Origin: Microbacteriaceae bacterium MWH-Ta3
GTDB taxonomy: Bacteria > Actinomycetota > Actinomycetes > Actinomycetales > Microbacteriaceae
Assembly: GCA_003053925.1 (NCBI GenBank)
Contig: QBKD01000001.1
Span: forward strand, 806,001 to 870,000
DNA length: 64,000 nucleotides
Reading direction: 5' to 3'
The notes under the pieces were generated by a model. That model was not told where the DNA came from. It did not search any database and saw nothing but the letters and a program-made list of their open reading frames with translations. The translations under genes were made by a program, and so were the position numbers. This document shows, piece after piece, positions 6,618 through 14,573 of the stretch; the stretch's first letter is position 1; each line of letters begins with the position of its first letter.

Positions 6618-8723
6618 ATGCCTAAAAACAAGAAGCCTGCCGGCGGCCGTCCGGCGAAGAATTATGTTCCCAAGGGTGCCAGCTCGGCATCGCGCCCCTC
6701 GTTCGGTGGCACCGCTCGTGGCGCTGCTGGATCGAAGCCTGGTGCGCGTAGTGCTGGTCACCGTGGATTCCGCGAAGAAGTAGCGGGCCGCAAGGACCGT
6801 TGGAGCCCCGAAGAGCGCGCCGCTCGCGGCGCTCGTCCGGTACGCGATGACCGTGGTACGTTTGCGCCTCGCGACGACCGTTCCGCGGAACGCCCCCGTT
6901 TCGACCGTGACGCACGCCCCGCGCGTGATGACCGCGGTTACGGTGCACGCGATGACCGTCCTCGTTACGACCGTGACGCACGTCCGGCCCGCGATGACCG
7001 TGGTTTCGCGCCTCGTGGCGAACGCCCCCGCTTTGATCGAGATGCGCGTCCCGCTCGCGACGATCGTGGCTTTGCGCCTCGTGAAGACCGTGGCGACCGT
7101 CCCCGTTTCGACCGTAACGCACGCCCCGCGCGTGACGACCGCGGATATGGCGCACGCGATGACCGTCCTCGTTACGACCGTGACGCACGTCCGGCCCGAG
7201 AAGACCGTCCCCGTTTCGACCGTTCGGCCGAGCGTCCCGCACGCGACGATCGTGGCTTTGCGCCTCGTGAAGACCGTGGCGACCGTCCCCGCTTTGACCG
7301 TGGTGGAGACCGCCCCGCGCGTTCGGGTGGATTTGGTTCGCGTGACCGCTTTGACCGCGAAGACCGTCCCCGTTTCGGTGGGCCTGACCGCGGTGGCCGT
7401 GGCGGATTCGACCGCAGCACTGAGCGCCCCGCTCGACGTGACTCGGACTTCTACCCCAGCAAGTCCGAGGGCGAGCGTTTCGTTCCCGCCGACGATGTTG
7501 TGCTGGAGCGCCTCGAGGCACAGGCCATCACCGCTGACGACACCGCTGGTGTGTCGTTCTCGGAACTGGGTCTGGGCGACAACATCTGCCGCCAGCTGGC
7601 AACCATGGGTGCGGCCTCGCCGTTCCCCATCCAGGCCGCGACCATTCCCGTCGCATTGACGGGTAAGGACGTGCTGGGTCGCGGTAAGACCGGTTCGGGT
7701 AAGACCATCGCCTTCGGTGCGCCGCTTGTCGAGCGCCTGATGGAGAACAACGGTGGCCGTGGCCGCAAGCAGGGACGCGGCGCTCGCGCGCTGATCTTGG
7801 CCCCCACGCGCGAACTGGCTATGCAGATTGACCGCACGGTTCAGCCCATCGCCCGTTCCGTCGGCCTGTTCACCGCAACGATCGTGGGTGGAATGCCCCA
7901 GCAGTCGCAGGTGATGAGCCTGCGCCGCGGTGTAGACATCCTTATTGCGACCCCCGGTCGTCTGGAGGACCTCGCGAATCAGGGTCACATCGACCTCGCC
8001 GACATTCAGATCACCGTTCTGGACGAGGCCGACCACATGTGCGACCTCGGCTTCCTCGAGCCCGTGCAGCGCATTCTGCGCGCAACCGACCCCGAGGGCC
8101 AGCGCATGCTGTTCTCGGCAACCCTTGACAAGGGTGTTGCCGCAATCGTGGACGAGTTCCTGACCGAACCCAGCGTTCACGAGGTCACGGGCGAAGACCA
8201 GGCCAGCTCGACAATTGACCACCGCGTCTTCGTGGTGGACCAGCGCGACAAGATCAACATCATCCAGGAACTGGTTGACCGCGACGGCAAGACGCTGATC
8301 TTCACGCGTACCCGTGCGTTTGCCGAGCAGCTGGCCGATGAAATCGACGACGCGGGTATCCGCGCGACGAGCCTCCACGGCGACCTCAACCAGTCGCGTC
8401 GTACCCGCAACCTGCAGTTGCTGACCAGCGGTCGTGTCAACGTCCTGGTGGCAACCGATGTTGCAGCACGCGGTATTCACGTGGACGACATTGACCTGGT
8501 TGTTCAGGCCGATGCCCCCGACGAGTACAAGACGTACATGCACCGTTCGGGCCGTACCGGCCGTGCCGGCAAGGAAGGCAAGGTGGTCACATTGATTACC
8601 AAGGCTCGCCAGCGTCGCATGAGCGACCTGCTGAACCGTGCGGAAATCAACGTCGACATGGCCATGGTTCGCCCCGGCGACCGTGTTATTGCTGAGGTTT
8701 CCGGAATGGATTCCGAGCGCTAA
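6618..8723 (+). CDS. DEAD-box ATP-dependent RNA helicase with Arg/Asp-rich repetitive N-terminus
   Basis: RNA helicase for RNA unwinding, likely in ribosome assembly or RNA decay. An N-terminal tract (about residues 50-275) is low-complexity, built from repeats such as RPRFDRDARPARDDRG. The helicase core follows: Walker A KTGSGKT (about 357), PTRELA, TPGRLEDL, DEAD, SAT, ARGIHVDD and HRSGRTGRAG. There is no long C-terminal RNA-binding tail, so the charged repeats at the front may do that job. Start is uncertain: ATG 6618 (MPKNKKPAGG) looks natural, while ATG 6588 and GTG 6576 are in frame and upstream; none has a clear ribosome site. A strong terminator follows at 8739-8772. Confidence 0.93.
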   Translation: MPKNKKPAGGRPAKNYVPKGASSASRPSFGGTARGAAGSKPGARSAGHRGFREEVAGRKDRWSPEERAARGARPVRDDRGTFAPRDDRSAERPRFDRDARPARDDRGYGARDDRPRYDRDARPARDDRGFAPRGERPRFDRDARPARDDRGFAPREDRGDRPRFDRNARPARDDRGYGARDDRPRYDRDARPAREDRPRFDRSAERPARDDRGFAPREDRGDRPRFDRGGDRPARSGGFGSRDRFDREDRPRFGGPDRGGRGGFDRSTERPARRDSDFYPSKSEGERFVPADDVVLERLEAQAITADDTAGVSFSELGLGDNICRQLATMGAASPFPIQAATIPVALTGKDVLGRGKTGSGKTIAFGAPLVERLMENNGGRGRKQGRGARALILAPTRELAMQIDRTVQPIARSVGLFTATIVGGMPQQSQVMSLRRGVDILIATPGRLEDLANQGHIDLADIQITVLDEADHMCDLGFLEPVQRILRATDPEGQRMLFSATLDKGVAAIVDEFLTEPSVHEVTGEDQASSTIDHRVFVVDQRDKINIIQELVDRDGKTLIFTRTRAFAEQLADEIDDAGIRATSLHGDLNQSRRTRNLQLLTSGRVNVLVATDVAARGIHVDDIDLVVQADAPDEYKTYMHRSGRTGRAGKEGKVVTLITKARQRRMSDLLNRAEINVDMAMVRPGDRVIAEVSGMDSER
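6847..7440 (+). repeat. Coding tandem-like repeats in the helicase N-terminus
   Basis: Blocks such as CGTCCCCGTTTCGACCGT and GACGCACGTCCGGCCCGCGA recur many times with small changes, encoding RPRFDR, DARPARDDRG, GFAPREDRGD and similar units. The repeats stay in frame and vary at synonymous sites, so they are a protein repeat and could expand or contract by recombination. Confidence 0.85.
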
Positions 8724-8738
8724 GCTTTCCCCGTTTCA

Positions 8739-8772
8739 CAGAACACCCCGTGCCTTGGCGCGGGGTGTTCTG
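8739..8772 (+). terminator. Intrinsic terminator after the helicase gene
   Basis: A 12-bp perfect stem (CAGAACACCCCG with CGGGGTGTTCTG) closes a 10-nt loop 15 nt after the stop codon. The T-tract is weak. Confidence 0.75.
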
Positions 8773-8857
8773 CTATTTCCGGCGTCGTCGCGCCGCGTCG
8801 TCGCGCACATCCCGTGCATGCGTCGTGACGGATATTAACCGGTTGTAGAATTTACTT

Positions 8858-9622
8858 ATGACTGGAACATTAATCTCCAGATCCCCTTCGACGTCCATCC
8901 CGACCGCCGCAGTGAATCGCCGCAAGGTTGGCCGTCCGCGAAAGGACTCGAACACGCCCTCGGTGCGTGAGTCTCTGATTGCGCTCACCCGCCAAGAAGT
9001 CGCGGCGCACGGACCACTCGCCGTCAACGCGCGTACCGTGTGCATGCTGGCCGGTGTGACCTTTGCCAATGTGAACTACAACTTTGGTACCTGGAACGGG
9101 CTGTTGGCCGAGGCGGCCGCGGCAACCTATGTGGACTTTGTGGAATCGATCTGGGCGCAGGTCCAGGCAGCACCACACGACGCCGAGGCGCGTTTCCGCG
9201 CGTGGGTGTCGGCACAGGTTACGTGGCATCAGGCGAATCCCGGGTGGGGCGCATTCTTCGTCTTCCCCGTATCCGCCGAGGTTCCCGCTCAGCTAATGCG
9301 CGAAAAGGCCGGAAAGACTATTTCGGGCTACTTCACGCTTAACCTGGCCCGCCTGGGATCTTTGGTGCGCGATCTGCGCGATGGCACGGTGTCGGATTTT
9401 CCCTATGACACCAACAACTTCCCTCGTGCAGAAATGGCACAGGACACCGATCTCGTGTTGCGTGCGAATAGCATCGGCTGGTCCATTATGGGCTTGGCGG
9501 TCTGGAAGGCCGGCAGCCACGTCCAGCGCGATCAGGTCCCCGAAATTGATCGATTCGAGGCGCAGATCGAGGAATTCCACATTGCCGAACTCATCGCGAG
9601 TGCCCGCCGAGGAGCCCACTAA
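8858..9622 (+). CDS. TetR-like transcriptional regulator
   Basis: DNA-binding regulator of 254 residues, longer than most TetR proteins. An N-terminal basic segment RRKVGRPRKDS (about 21-31), similar to an AT-hook, precedes the helix-turn-helix (about residues 55-80, with ARTVCMLAGVTFANVNYNFG). The rest is an all-helical ligand or dimer domain. A TAGAAT hexamer ends exactly 6 nt before the ATG, indicating a leaderless transcript, with the 8-bp palindrome AACCGGTT at 8837-8844 just before it, a possible autoregulatory site. The methyltransferase gene starts on the base after its stop, so it is a likely target. The ligand is unknown. Confidence 0.75.
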   Translation: MTGTLISRSPSTSIPTAAVNRRKVGRPRKDSNTPSVRESLIALTRQEVAAHGPLAVNARTVCMLAGVTFANVNYNFGTWNGLLAEAAAATYVDFVESIWAQVQAAPHDAEARFRAWVSAQVTWHQANPGWGAFFVFPVSAEVPAQLMREKAGKTISGYFTLNLARLGSLVRDLRDGTVSDFPYDTNNFPRAEMAQDTDLVLRANSIGWSIMGLAVWKAGSHVQRDQVPEIDRFEAQIEEFHIAELIASARRGAH

Positions 9623-10108
9623 GTGGCCTCTGGATCGGAAACTCCGCGCGTCACTATCGTGACGGGGTGGGTGTTCGTCATTGCGCAGTTCACCCTGTTG
9701 GGTGCGTTGATGTTTTTGCCAGCGGCACCGGCGGAGGCAATGCCCGACGCCGGGCGCTGGTTGGCCGTTGCGTTGCAGGCGGCGGGCGGCATCCTCGTGG
9801 TGACGGCCCTGGTGCAGTTGGGGTCCAGCGCAACGGCGACTCCCGTGCCCACCGCGAAGTCAACATTGCGCACCTCGGGGCTCTATTCGCGGGTGCGTCA
9901 TCCGATTTACACCGGACTTTTTGCCATTGCGTTGGGCCTGGTTCTGTCGGGTGCGACAGGTGGCCACGCCATTATTGCGGTGGCCTTCGTGGTGCTTATG
10001 AATGTCAAGGCTCGATTTGAAGAGGCGCTGCTGCAGCACAAATACGAGTCCTATGCCGACTACATGGCGCGCACGGGACGTTTTTTTCCGCGAATCCACC
10101 GCGGCTAG
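9623..10108 (+). CDS. Isoprenylcysteine carboxyl methyltransferase-family membrane protein
   Basis: Integral membrane protein of 161 residues with about four hydrophobic segments. The C-terminal half carries the family signature: GLYSRVRHPIYTG (about 87-99), then KARFEEALL and YADYMARTGRFFP, which bind S-adenosylmethionine in ICMT/PEMT-like enzymes. Bacterial members mostly have unknown substrates (lipids or small molecules). GTG start follows the TetR stop codon with no gap, so the pair is one operon and the regulator probably controls it. No protein-prenylation role is implied. Confidence 0.75.
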   Translation: MASGSETPRVTIVTGWVFVIAQFTLLGALMFLPAAPAEAMPDAGRWLAVALQAAGGILVVTALVQLGSSATATPVPTAKSTLRTSGLYSRVRHPIYTGLFAIALGLVLSGATGGHAIIAVAFVVLMNVKARFEEALLQHKYESYADYMARTGRFFPRIHRG

Positions 10109-10126
10109 CGCGCGTAAACTGGCGGT

Positions 10127-13100
10127 GTGAATGCTGACCAGTCGCCCGTCCTTGCCTCCGTTGCGACATCGGCATCGATTGATATGAGTGCCGCGGTCAT
10201 GCCGGCACGTTCGCAGGCGCTCCTGGACGCGATGGCGCAACGCGTGGTGATTTCCGATGGCGCCATGGGCACCATGCTGCAAGAGGCGAATCCCTCGCTG
10301 GATGACTACCGTCAACTGGAGGGCTGTAACGAGATCCTCAATGTCACGCGCCCCGACATTATCCGATCCATTCACGACGCCTATCTGGAAACCGGTGTGG
10401 ACTGCCTGGAATCCAACACCTTCGGTGCGAACTGGTCCAATCTGTCGGACTACGGCATCGAGGACCGTATCGAGGAACTCGCGCGCGAGGGCGCCGCGAT
10501 TGCCCGTGCCAGCGCCGATGCGTTCGAGGCGGCTGATGGCCGTGTGCGCTGGGTGCTGGGATCGATGGGCCCCGGAACAAAGCTGCCCAGCCTGGGCCAC
10601 ACCACCTACGCGCACCTGAAGGACACCTTTGCGGAACAGGCGCGCGGTCTCATCGCGGGTGGCACGGATGCCTTCATGATCGAGACCTCGCAGGATCTAC
10701 TGCAGACCAAGGCGGCGGTGAACGGCTGCAAGCAGGCGATTAACAAAACGGGCATTCGGTTGCCGATTTTTGTTGAGGTCACCGTCGAGACGACGGGCAC
10801 CATGCTGATGGGTTCCGAAATCGGTGCGGCGCTGACGGCACTTGAGCCCCTGGGAATCGACGCAATCGGCCTGAACTGCGCCACGGGTCCTGCCGAAATG
10901 TCCGAGCACCTGCGCCACCTGTCGAAGTATTCGACGGTGCCCGTCATGGTCATGCCGAACGCAGGTCTTCCCGTATTGGGGCCGAACGGCGCAACATATC
11001 CACTGACCCCCGATCAGCTTGCAACGGCACACGAACAGTTCGTAAAGGAATTCGGGCTTGCGCTGGTGGGTGGGTGCTGTGGCACCACGCCCGCGCACAT
11101 GAAGGCAGTCGTCGACCGCATTGGCGGTACGCGCGTTCTGACCCGCACGGTGGAATCCGACCCCGGTGTTGCCAGCCTGTACCAGCATGTGCCGTTTGAT
11201 CAGGATAACGCGTACCTTGCGATCGGCGAGCGCACGAACTCGAACGGATCCAAGGCTTTCCGCGAAGCGATGCTGGCCGAGAACTGGGATGACTGCGTGG
11301 ACATCGCTCGCAACCAGATTCGCGACGGCGCACACCTGTTGGATGTCTGCGTCGATTACGTGGGCCGTGATGGCGTTGCTGATATCCGTCAGGTCGTGTC
11401 GCGCTTTGCCAGCGCCTCGACCCTTCCCCTGGTGATCGATTCGACCGAGCCCGAGGTGATTCGCGCGGGCATGGAGCTGATTGGTGGCCGCCCGGTCGTG
11501 AACTCGGTGAACTTCGAGGACGGCGATGGCCCCGAATCACGGTTCGGCCGCATCATGCCGTTGGTCAAGGAGCACGGAGCCGCCGTCATTGCTCTGACGA
11601 TTGACGAAGAGGGCCAGGCCCGCACGGCCGAGGGCAAGGTGCGGATTGCGACTCGATTGATTGACACCCTCGTGAACGAGTGGGGAATGCGTGTCAGCGA
11701 CATCATTGTGGACTGTCTGACCTTCCCCATTGCCACCGGCCAAGAGGAAACACGCCGCGACGGCATCGAAACCATCGCCGCAATCCGGCAAATCACCGAT
11801 CGGTATCCCGGCATCCACACCACGCTGGGCGTGTCCAACGTGTCGTTCGGGTTGAACCCTGCGGCGCGCGTTGTGCTGAATTCCGTGTTTCTGCACGAGG
11901 CGGTCGAGGCGGGCCTCGATTCCGCCATTGTCGATGCCGCCAAGATTCGCCCGCTGGCGAGCCTCACCGAGGAACAGCGTGCGGTTGCACTGGACCTGGT
12001 CTGGGACCGGCGTGAGTGGGACGCCGAGGGCAACCTCACGTATGACCCGCTGGAAAAGATGCTCGACCTGTTCGCGGGTGTCGACACCGCCGCGATTCGC
12101 GACCAGCGCGCGGCGGAACTTGCCGCACTGCCCGTCACGGAACGTCTGGCCCGACGCATCATCGACGGCGAGCCGAAGGGACTCGAGGCGGATCTGGACC
12201 TTGCGCGCGCCGACGGCGTGACAGCCCTAGAAATCATTAACGACCACCTATTGGCCGGAATGCAGGTGGTGGGCGAACGCTTCGGTAAGGGTGAAATGCA
12301 GTTGCCCTTCGTGCTGCAATCCGCCGAGGTCATGAAGACGGCCGTGGCGTTGCTGGAGCCACACATGGAGAAATCCGAGGCCGCGGGCAAGGGCACCATT
12401 GTGCTGGCGACTGTGCGCGGCGATGTGCATGACATCGGCAAGAACCTCGTGGATATCATTCTGACCAACAACGGGTACGACGTGGTCAATATCGGCATCA
12501 AGCAATCGATCAACGACATCATTGCCGCGGCCGAGGAACACAACGCAGACGTCATCGGCATGAGCGGACTGTTGGTGAAGTCGACGGTCGTGATGAAGGA
12601 AAACCTGCAGGAACTGAACACCCGAGGCCTGGCGCAACGCTGGCCCGTGATTTTGGGCGGTGCCGCACTCACCCGTTCCTATGTCGAGGACGACCTGGCC
12701 GATATCTTCGAGGGCACCGTGCGGTACGCCCGCGACGCATTCGAGGGCCTGGCGCTGATGGAACCCCTGGTGGCAATCGCCCGAGGTGCGGCCCCCGATT
12801 CGGTGGGACTACCGGCGCTGAAGAAGCGCATTCACAAGCCCAGCACCTTGGTGATGACGGAACCGGACAATATGCCCGCTCGTTCCGACGTCGCGGCGGA
12901 CAACCCGGTCCCCGTGCCGCCGTTCTGGGGCACCCGCATTGTCAAGGGCGTGCAGTTGGGTGATTACGCCGCGTTCCTCGACGAGCGCGCCACGTTCATG
13001 GGTCAGTGGGGCTTGAAGCCAAGCCGGGCCGAGGACGGCGCCTCGTATGACGAACTGGTCGAGACCGAGGGTCGGCCGCGCCTGCGCTATTGGCTGGATC

Positions 13101-13768
13101 GCATTCTGGCCGAAGGCATGTTGGATGCCTCTGTGGTCTATGGCTACTTCCCCGCATATTCCGAGGGCGACGACATGGTGATTCTGCATCACGGCGACGA
13201 CCCCACCGGTGTGTTGGGCGCCCCGGGACTGCTGGCCCCCGATGGCGGATTGGGCGGCACTCTGGGAGCCGAGCGTGTGCGTTTCACCTTCCCGCGTCAG
13301 CGCCGCGACCGCCACCTGTGCTTGTCGGACTTCGTGCGCTCGCGCGAATCCGGGCAGATCGATGTTGTCGCGTTCCAGTTGGTGACCGTGGGTGCAACCG
13401 TGGACACCTTCACCGCACAGATGTTCGCGGCCAATCAGTACCGCGATTACATGGAATTGAACGGCCTGGCCATGCAGTTGACCGAGGCGCTCGCCGAATA
13501 CTGGCACTCGCGCGTTCGTGCCGAACTGGGGTTCGCCTCGGAAGAGCCGAACGATCTGGCGGGAATGTTCAAGTTGGATTATCGAGGCGCGCGCTTCAGT
13601 TTGGGATACCCTGCGTGCCCCGACATGGAGGACCGTCGCACAGTTGTCGACCTGCTGAAGCCCGAGCGCGTGGGGGTGGAATTGTCCGAGGAATTGCAGC
13701 TGCACCCCGAACAGTCCACCGACGCGATGGTGTTCCATCACCCCGAGGCGAAGTACTTCTCGGTCTAG
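10127..13768 (+). CDS. metH: Cobalamin-dependent methionine synthase
   Basis: Transfers the methyl group of methyltetrahydrofolate via cobalamin to homocysteine. All four MetH modules are present in 1213 residues: homocysteine domain with zinc cysteines GLNC (about 248) and GGCCGT (about 314), the pterin domain (about 350-620), the B12 cap and binding domain with DVHDIGKN (base-off histidine near 767), and the SAM reactivation domain (about 950-1213, with RPRLRYWLDRI). GTG start is supported by TAAACT exactly 6 nt upstream (leaderless). No cobalamin riboswitch fits in the 18-nt gap before it. The neighbouring ECF uptake cassette may supply its cofactor. Confidence 0.97.
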   Translation: MNADQSPVLASVATSASIDMSAAVMPARSQALLDAMAQRVVISDGAMGTMLQEANPSLDDYRQLEGCNEILNVTRPDIIRSIHDAYLETGVDCLESNTFGANWSNLSDYGIEDRIEELAREGAAIARASADAFEAADGRVRWVLGSMGPGTKLPSLGHTTYAHLKDTFAEQARGLIAGGTDAFMIETSQDLLQTKAAVNGCKQAINKTGIRLPIFVEVTVETTGTMLMGSEIGAALTALEPLGIDAIGLNCATGPAEMSEHLRHLSKYSTVPVMVMPNAGLPVLGPNGATYPLTPDQLATAHEQFVKEFGLALVGGCCGTTPAHMKAVVDRIGGTRVLTRTVESDPGVASLYQHVPFDQDNAYLAIGERTNSNGSKAFREAMLAENWDDCVDIARNQIRDGAHLLDVCVDYVGRDGVADIRQVVSRFASASTLPLVIDSTEPEVIRAGMELIGGRPVVNSVNFEDGDGPESRFGRIMPLVKEHGAAVIALTIDEEGQARTAEGKVRIATRLIDTLVNEWGMRVSDIIVDCLTFPIATGQEETRRDGIETIAAIRQITDRYPGIHTTLGVSNVSFGLNPAARVVLNSVFLHEAVEAGLDSAIVDAAKIRPLASLTEEQRAVALDLVWDRREWDAEGNLTYDPLEKMLDLFAGVDTAAIRDQRAAELAALPVTERLARRIIDGEPKGLEADLDLARADGVTALEIINDHLLAGMQVVGERFGKGEMQLPFVLQSAEVMKTAVALLEPHMEKSEAAGKGTIVLATVRGDVHDIGKNLVDIILTNNGYDVVNIGIKQSINDIIAAAEEHNADVIGMSGLLVKSTVVMKENLQELNTRGLAQRWPVILGGAALTRSYVEDDLADIFEGTVRYARDAFEGLALMEPLVAIARGAAPDSVGLPALKKRIHKPSTLVMTEPDNMPARSDVAADNPVPVPPFWGTRIVKGVQLGDYAAFLDERATFMGQWGLKPSRAEDGASYDELVETEGRPRLRYWLDRILAEGMLDASVVYGYFPAYSEGDDMVILHHGDDPTGVLGAPGLLAPDGGLGGTLGAERVRFTFPRQRRDRHLCLSDFVRSRESGQIDVVAFQLVTVGATVDTFTAQMFAANQYRDYMELNGLAMQLTEALAEYWHSRVRAELGFASEEPNDLAGMFKLDYRGARFSLGYPACPDMEDRRTVVDLLKPERVGVELSEELQLHPEQSTDAMVFHHPEAKYFSV

Positions 13769-13805
13769 GTTCCCGCTGCGCGAGCGAGCGAGTGGCTGGC
13801 TGGCG

Positions 13806-14573
13806 TTAGATGCGGTCGAGCTTCGCACGGCGCAACGCCGACAGGGCGATCGGCCCCACCACAATCAGCCCGATGGTGGTGGTCACGGCACGAACGGTGT
13901 CCCAGGTGAGTGTTGATGTCAGCAGCGTGTAGGCGGCAAAGTGCTCGAGGTTTACCGCCAGCGGCGCACCCGGCACATACCCCAGCGTGGTGGTCGAGCC
14001 GACGGCAAAGGGCCAGAACCACAAATTCATGATGGCGCCAAACAGATACGACGCCACGATTCCATAGGCGACAAGCATCGCCGTGACTCGAATCGAGGTG
14101 CGGCTTTCCGTCACACGCGGCAGCAACCCGGCGCCCGCAGACACCCACCCCGCCGCAAACATTTGGAAGGCGGTCCAGGGACCGAAGCCGCCCATGAGGA
14201 CGGCCGATGTGGCGATCGTCAACATGCCGAGCAACAGGCCGAACCGAGGGCCGAAGGCATATCCCGCGAGTATCAACACGATGAACACGGCCTCCATGCC
14301 GCCGACTCCGGTGCTGGCGATGCGCACGGCCGAACCGACCGCCGCCAGCACACCCAACAGGGCTATGGCCTTGGCGCTGTCCACCGCCCGATCCAGCAGC
14401 AATGCCACGGCTACAACCAGGGCGGGGACGAGGGCCACAACGATGACCGGACTCGCAATGTCGCCATCATCGATGCGGGCGGGAAATACCAGCGGCCACG
14501 CGAATGCGGCCAGCGCACTTACCGAGGCGACGGCCAGGGGAGCGGTGGTGATCCACCCACGGGTTTCTGTCAT
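13806..14573 (-). CDS. ECF transporter S component, candidate cobalamin-type
   Basis: Substrate-binding membrane subunit of an energy-coupling factor importer: 255 residues with about six to seven hydrophobic segments. The central stretch GVGGMEAVFIVLILAGYAFG and LTIATSAVLMGGFGPWTAFQM is typical of ECF S components of the CbrT-like group found near B12 genes in actinobacteria. The ATG at 14573 overlaps the stop of the fused T-A-A gene (ATGA), so the two are translationally coupled; the frame continues 7 codons upstream. Proximity to metH makes cobalamin or a precursor the best guess, but queuosine and other vitamin S components look similar. Confidence 0.75.
   Translation of the reverse strand: MTETRGWITTAPLAVASVSALAAFAWPLVFPARIDDGDIASPVIVVALVPALVVAVALLLDRAVDSAKAIALLGVLAAVGSAVRIASTGVGGMEAVFIVLILAGYAFGPRFGLLLGMLTIATSAVLMGGFGPWTAFQMFAAGWVSAGAGLLPRVTESRTSIRVTAMLVAYGIVASYLFGAIMNLWFWPFAVGSTTTLGYVPGAPLAVNLEHFAAYTLLTSTLTWDTVRAVTTTIGLIVVGPIALSALRRAKLDRI

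Noticed and set aside
6847-7440. Regularly repeated blocks that could look like a CRISPR array
   Set aside because: The repeats stay in the helicase reading frame, vary mostly at synonymous sites and have no unique spacers of constant length.
6600-8543. A 647-codon open frame on the - strand opposite the helicase gene
   Set aside because: It mirrors the codon bias of the helicase, has no family-like motifs and no start signal; the + strand protein has all DEAD-box motifs.
10109-10126. Cobalamin riboswitch in front of metH
   Set aside because: Only 18 nt separate metH from the previous gene and a leaderless promoter fills them. The 97 nt before the lipoprotein gene (16913-17009) are also too short and lack a recognisable B12 box.
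13769-13805. Short GCGAGCGAGCGA and GTGGCTGGCTGG repeats after metH
   Set aside because: Only a few 4-bp units without symmetry; most likely simple-sequence noise in a 37-nt gap.
12809-13864. Long - strand frame opposite the end of metH
   Set aside because: Shadow frame in the wobble-biased antisense of metH, with no recognisable domain and no start signal.
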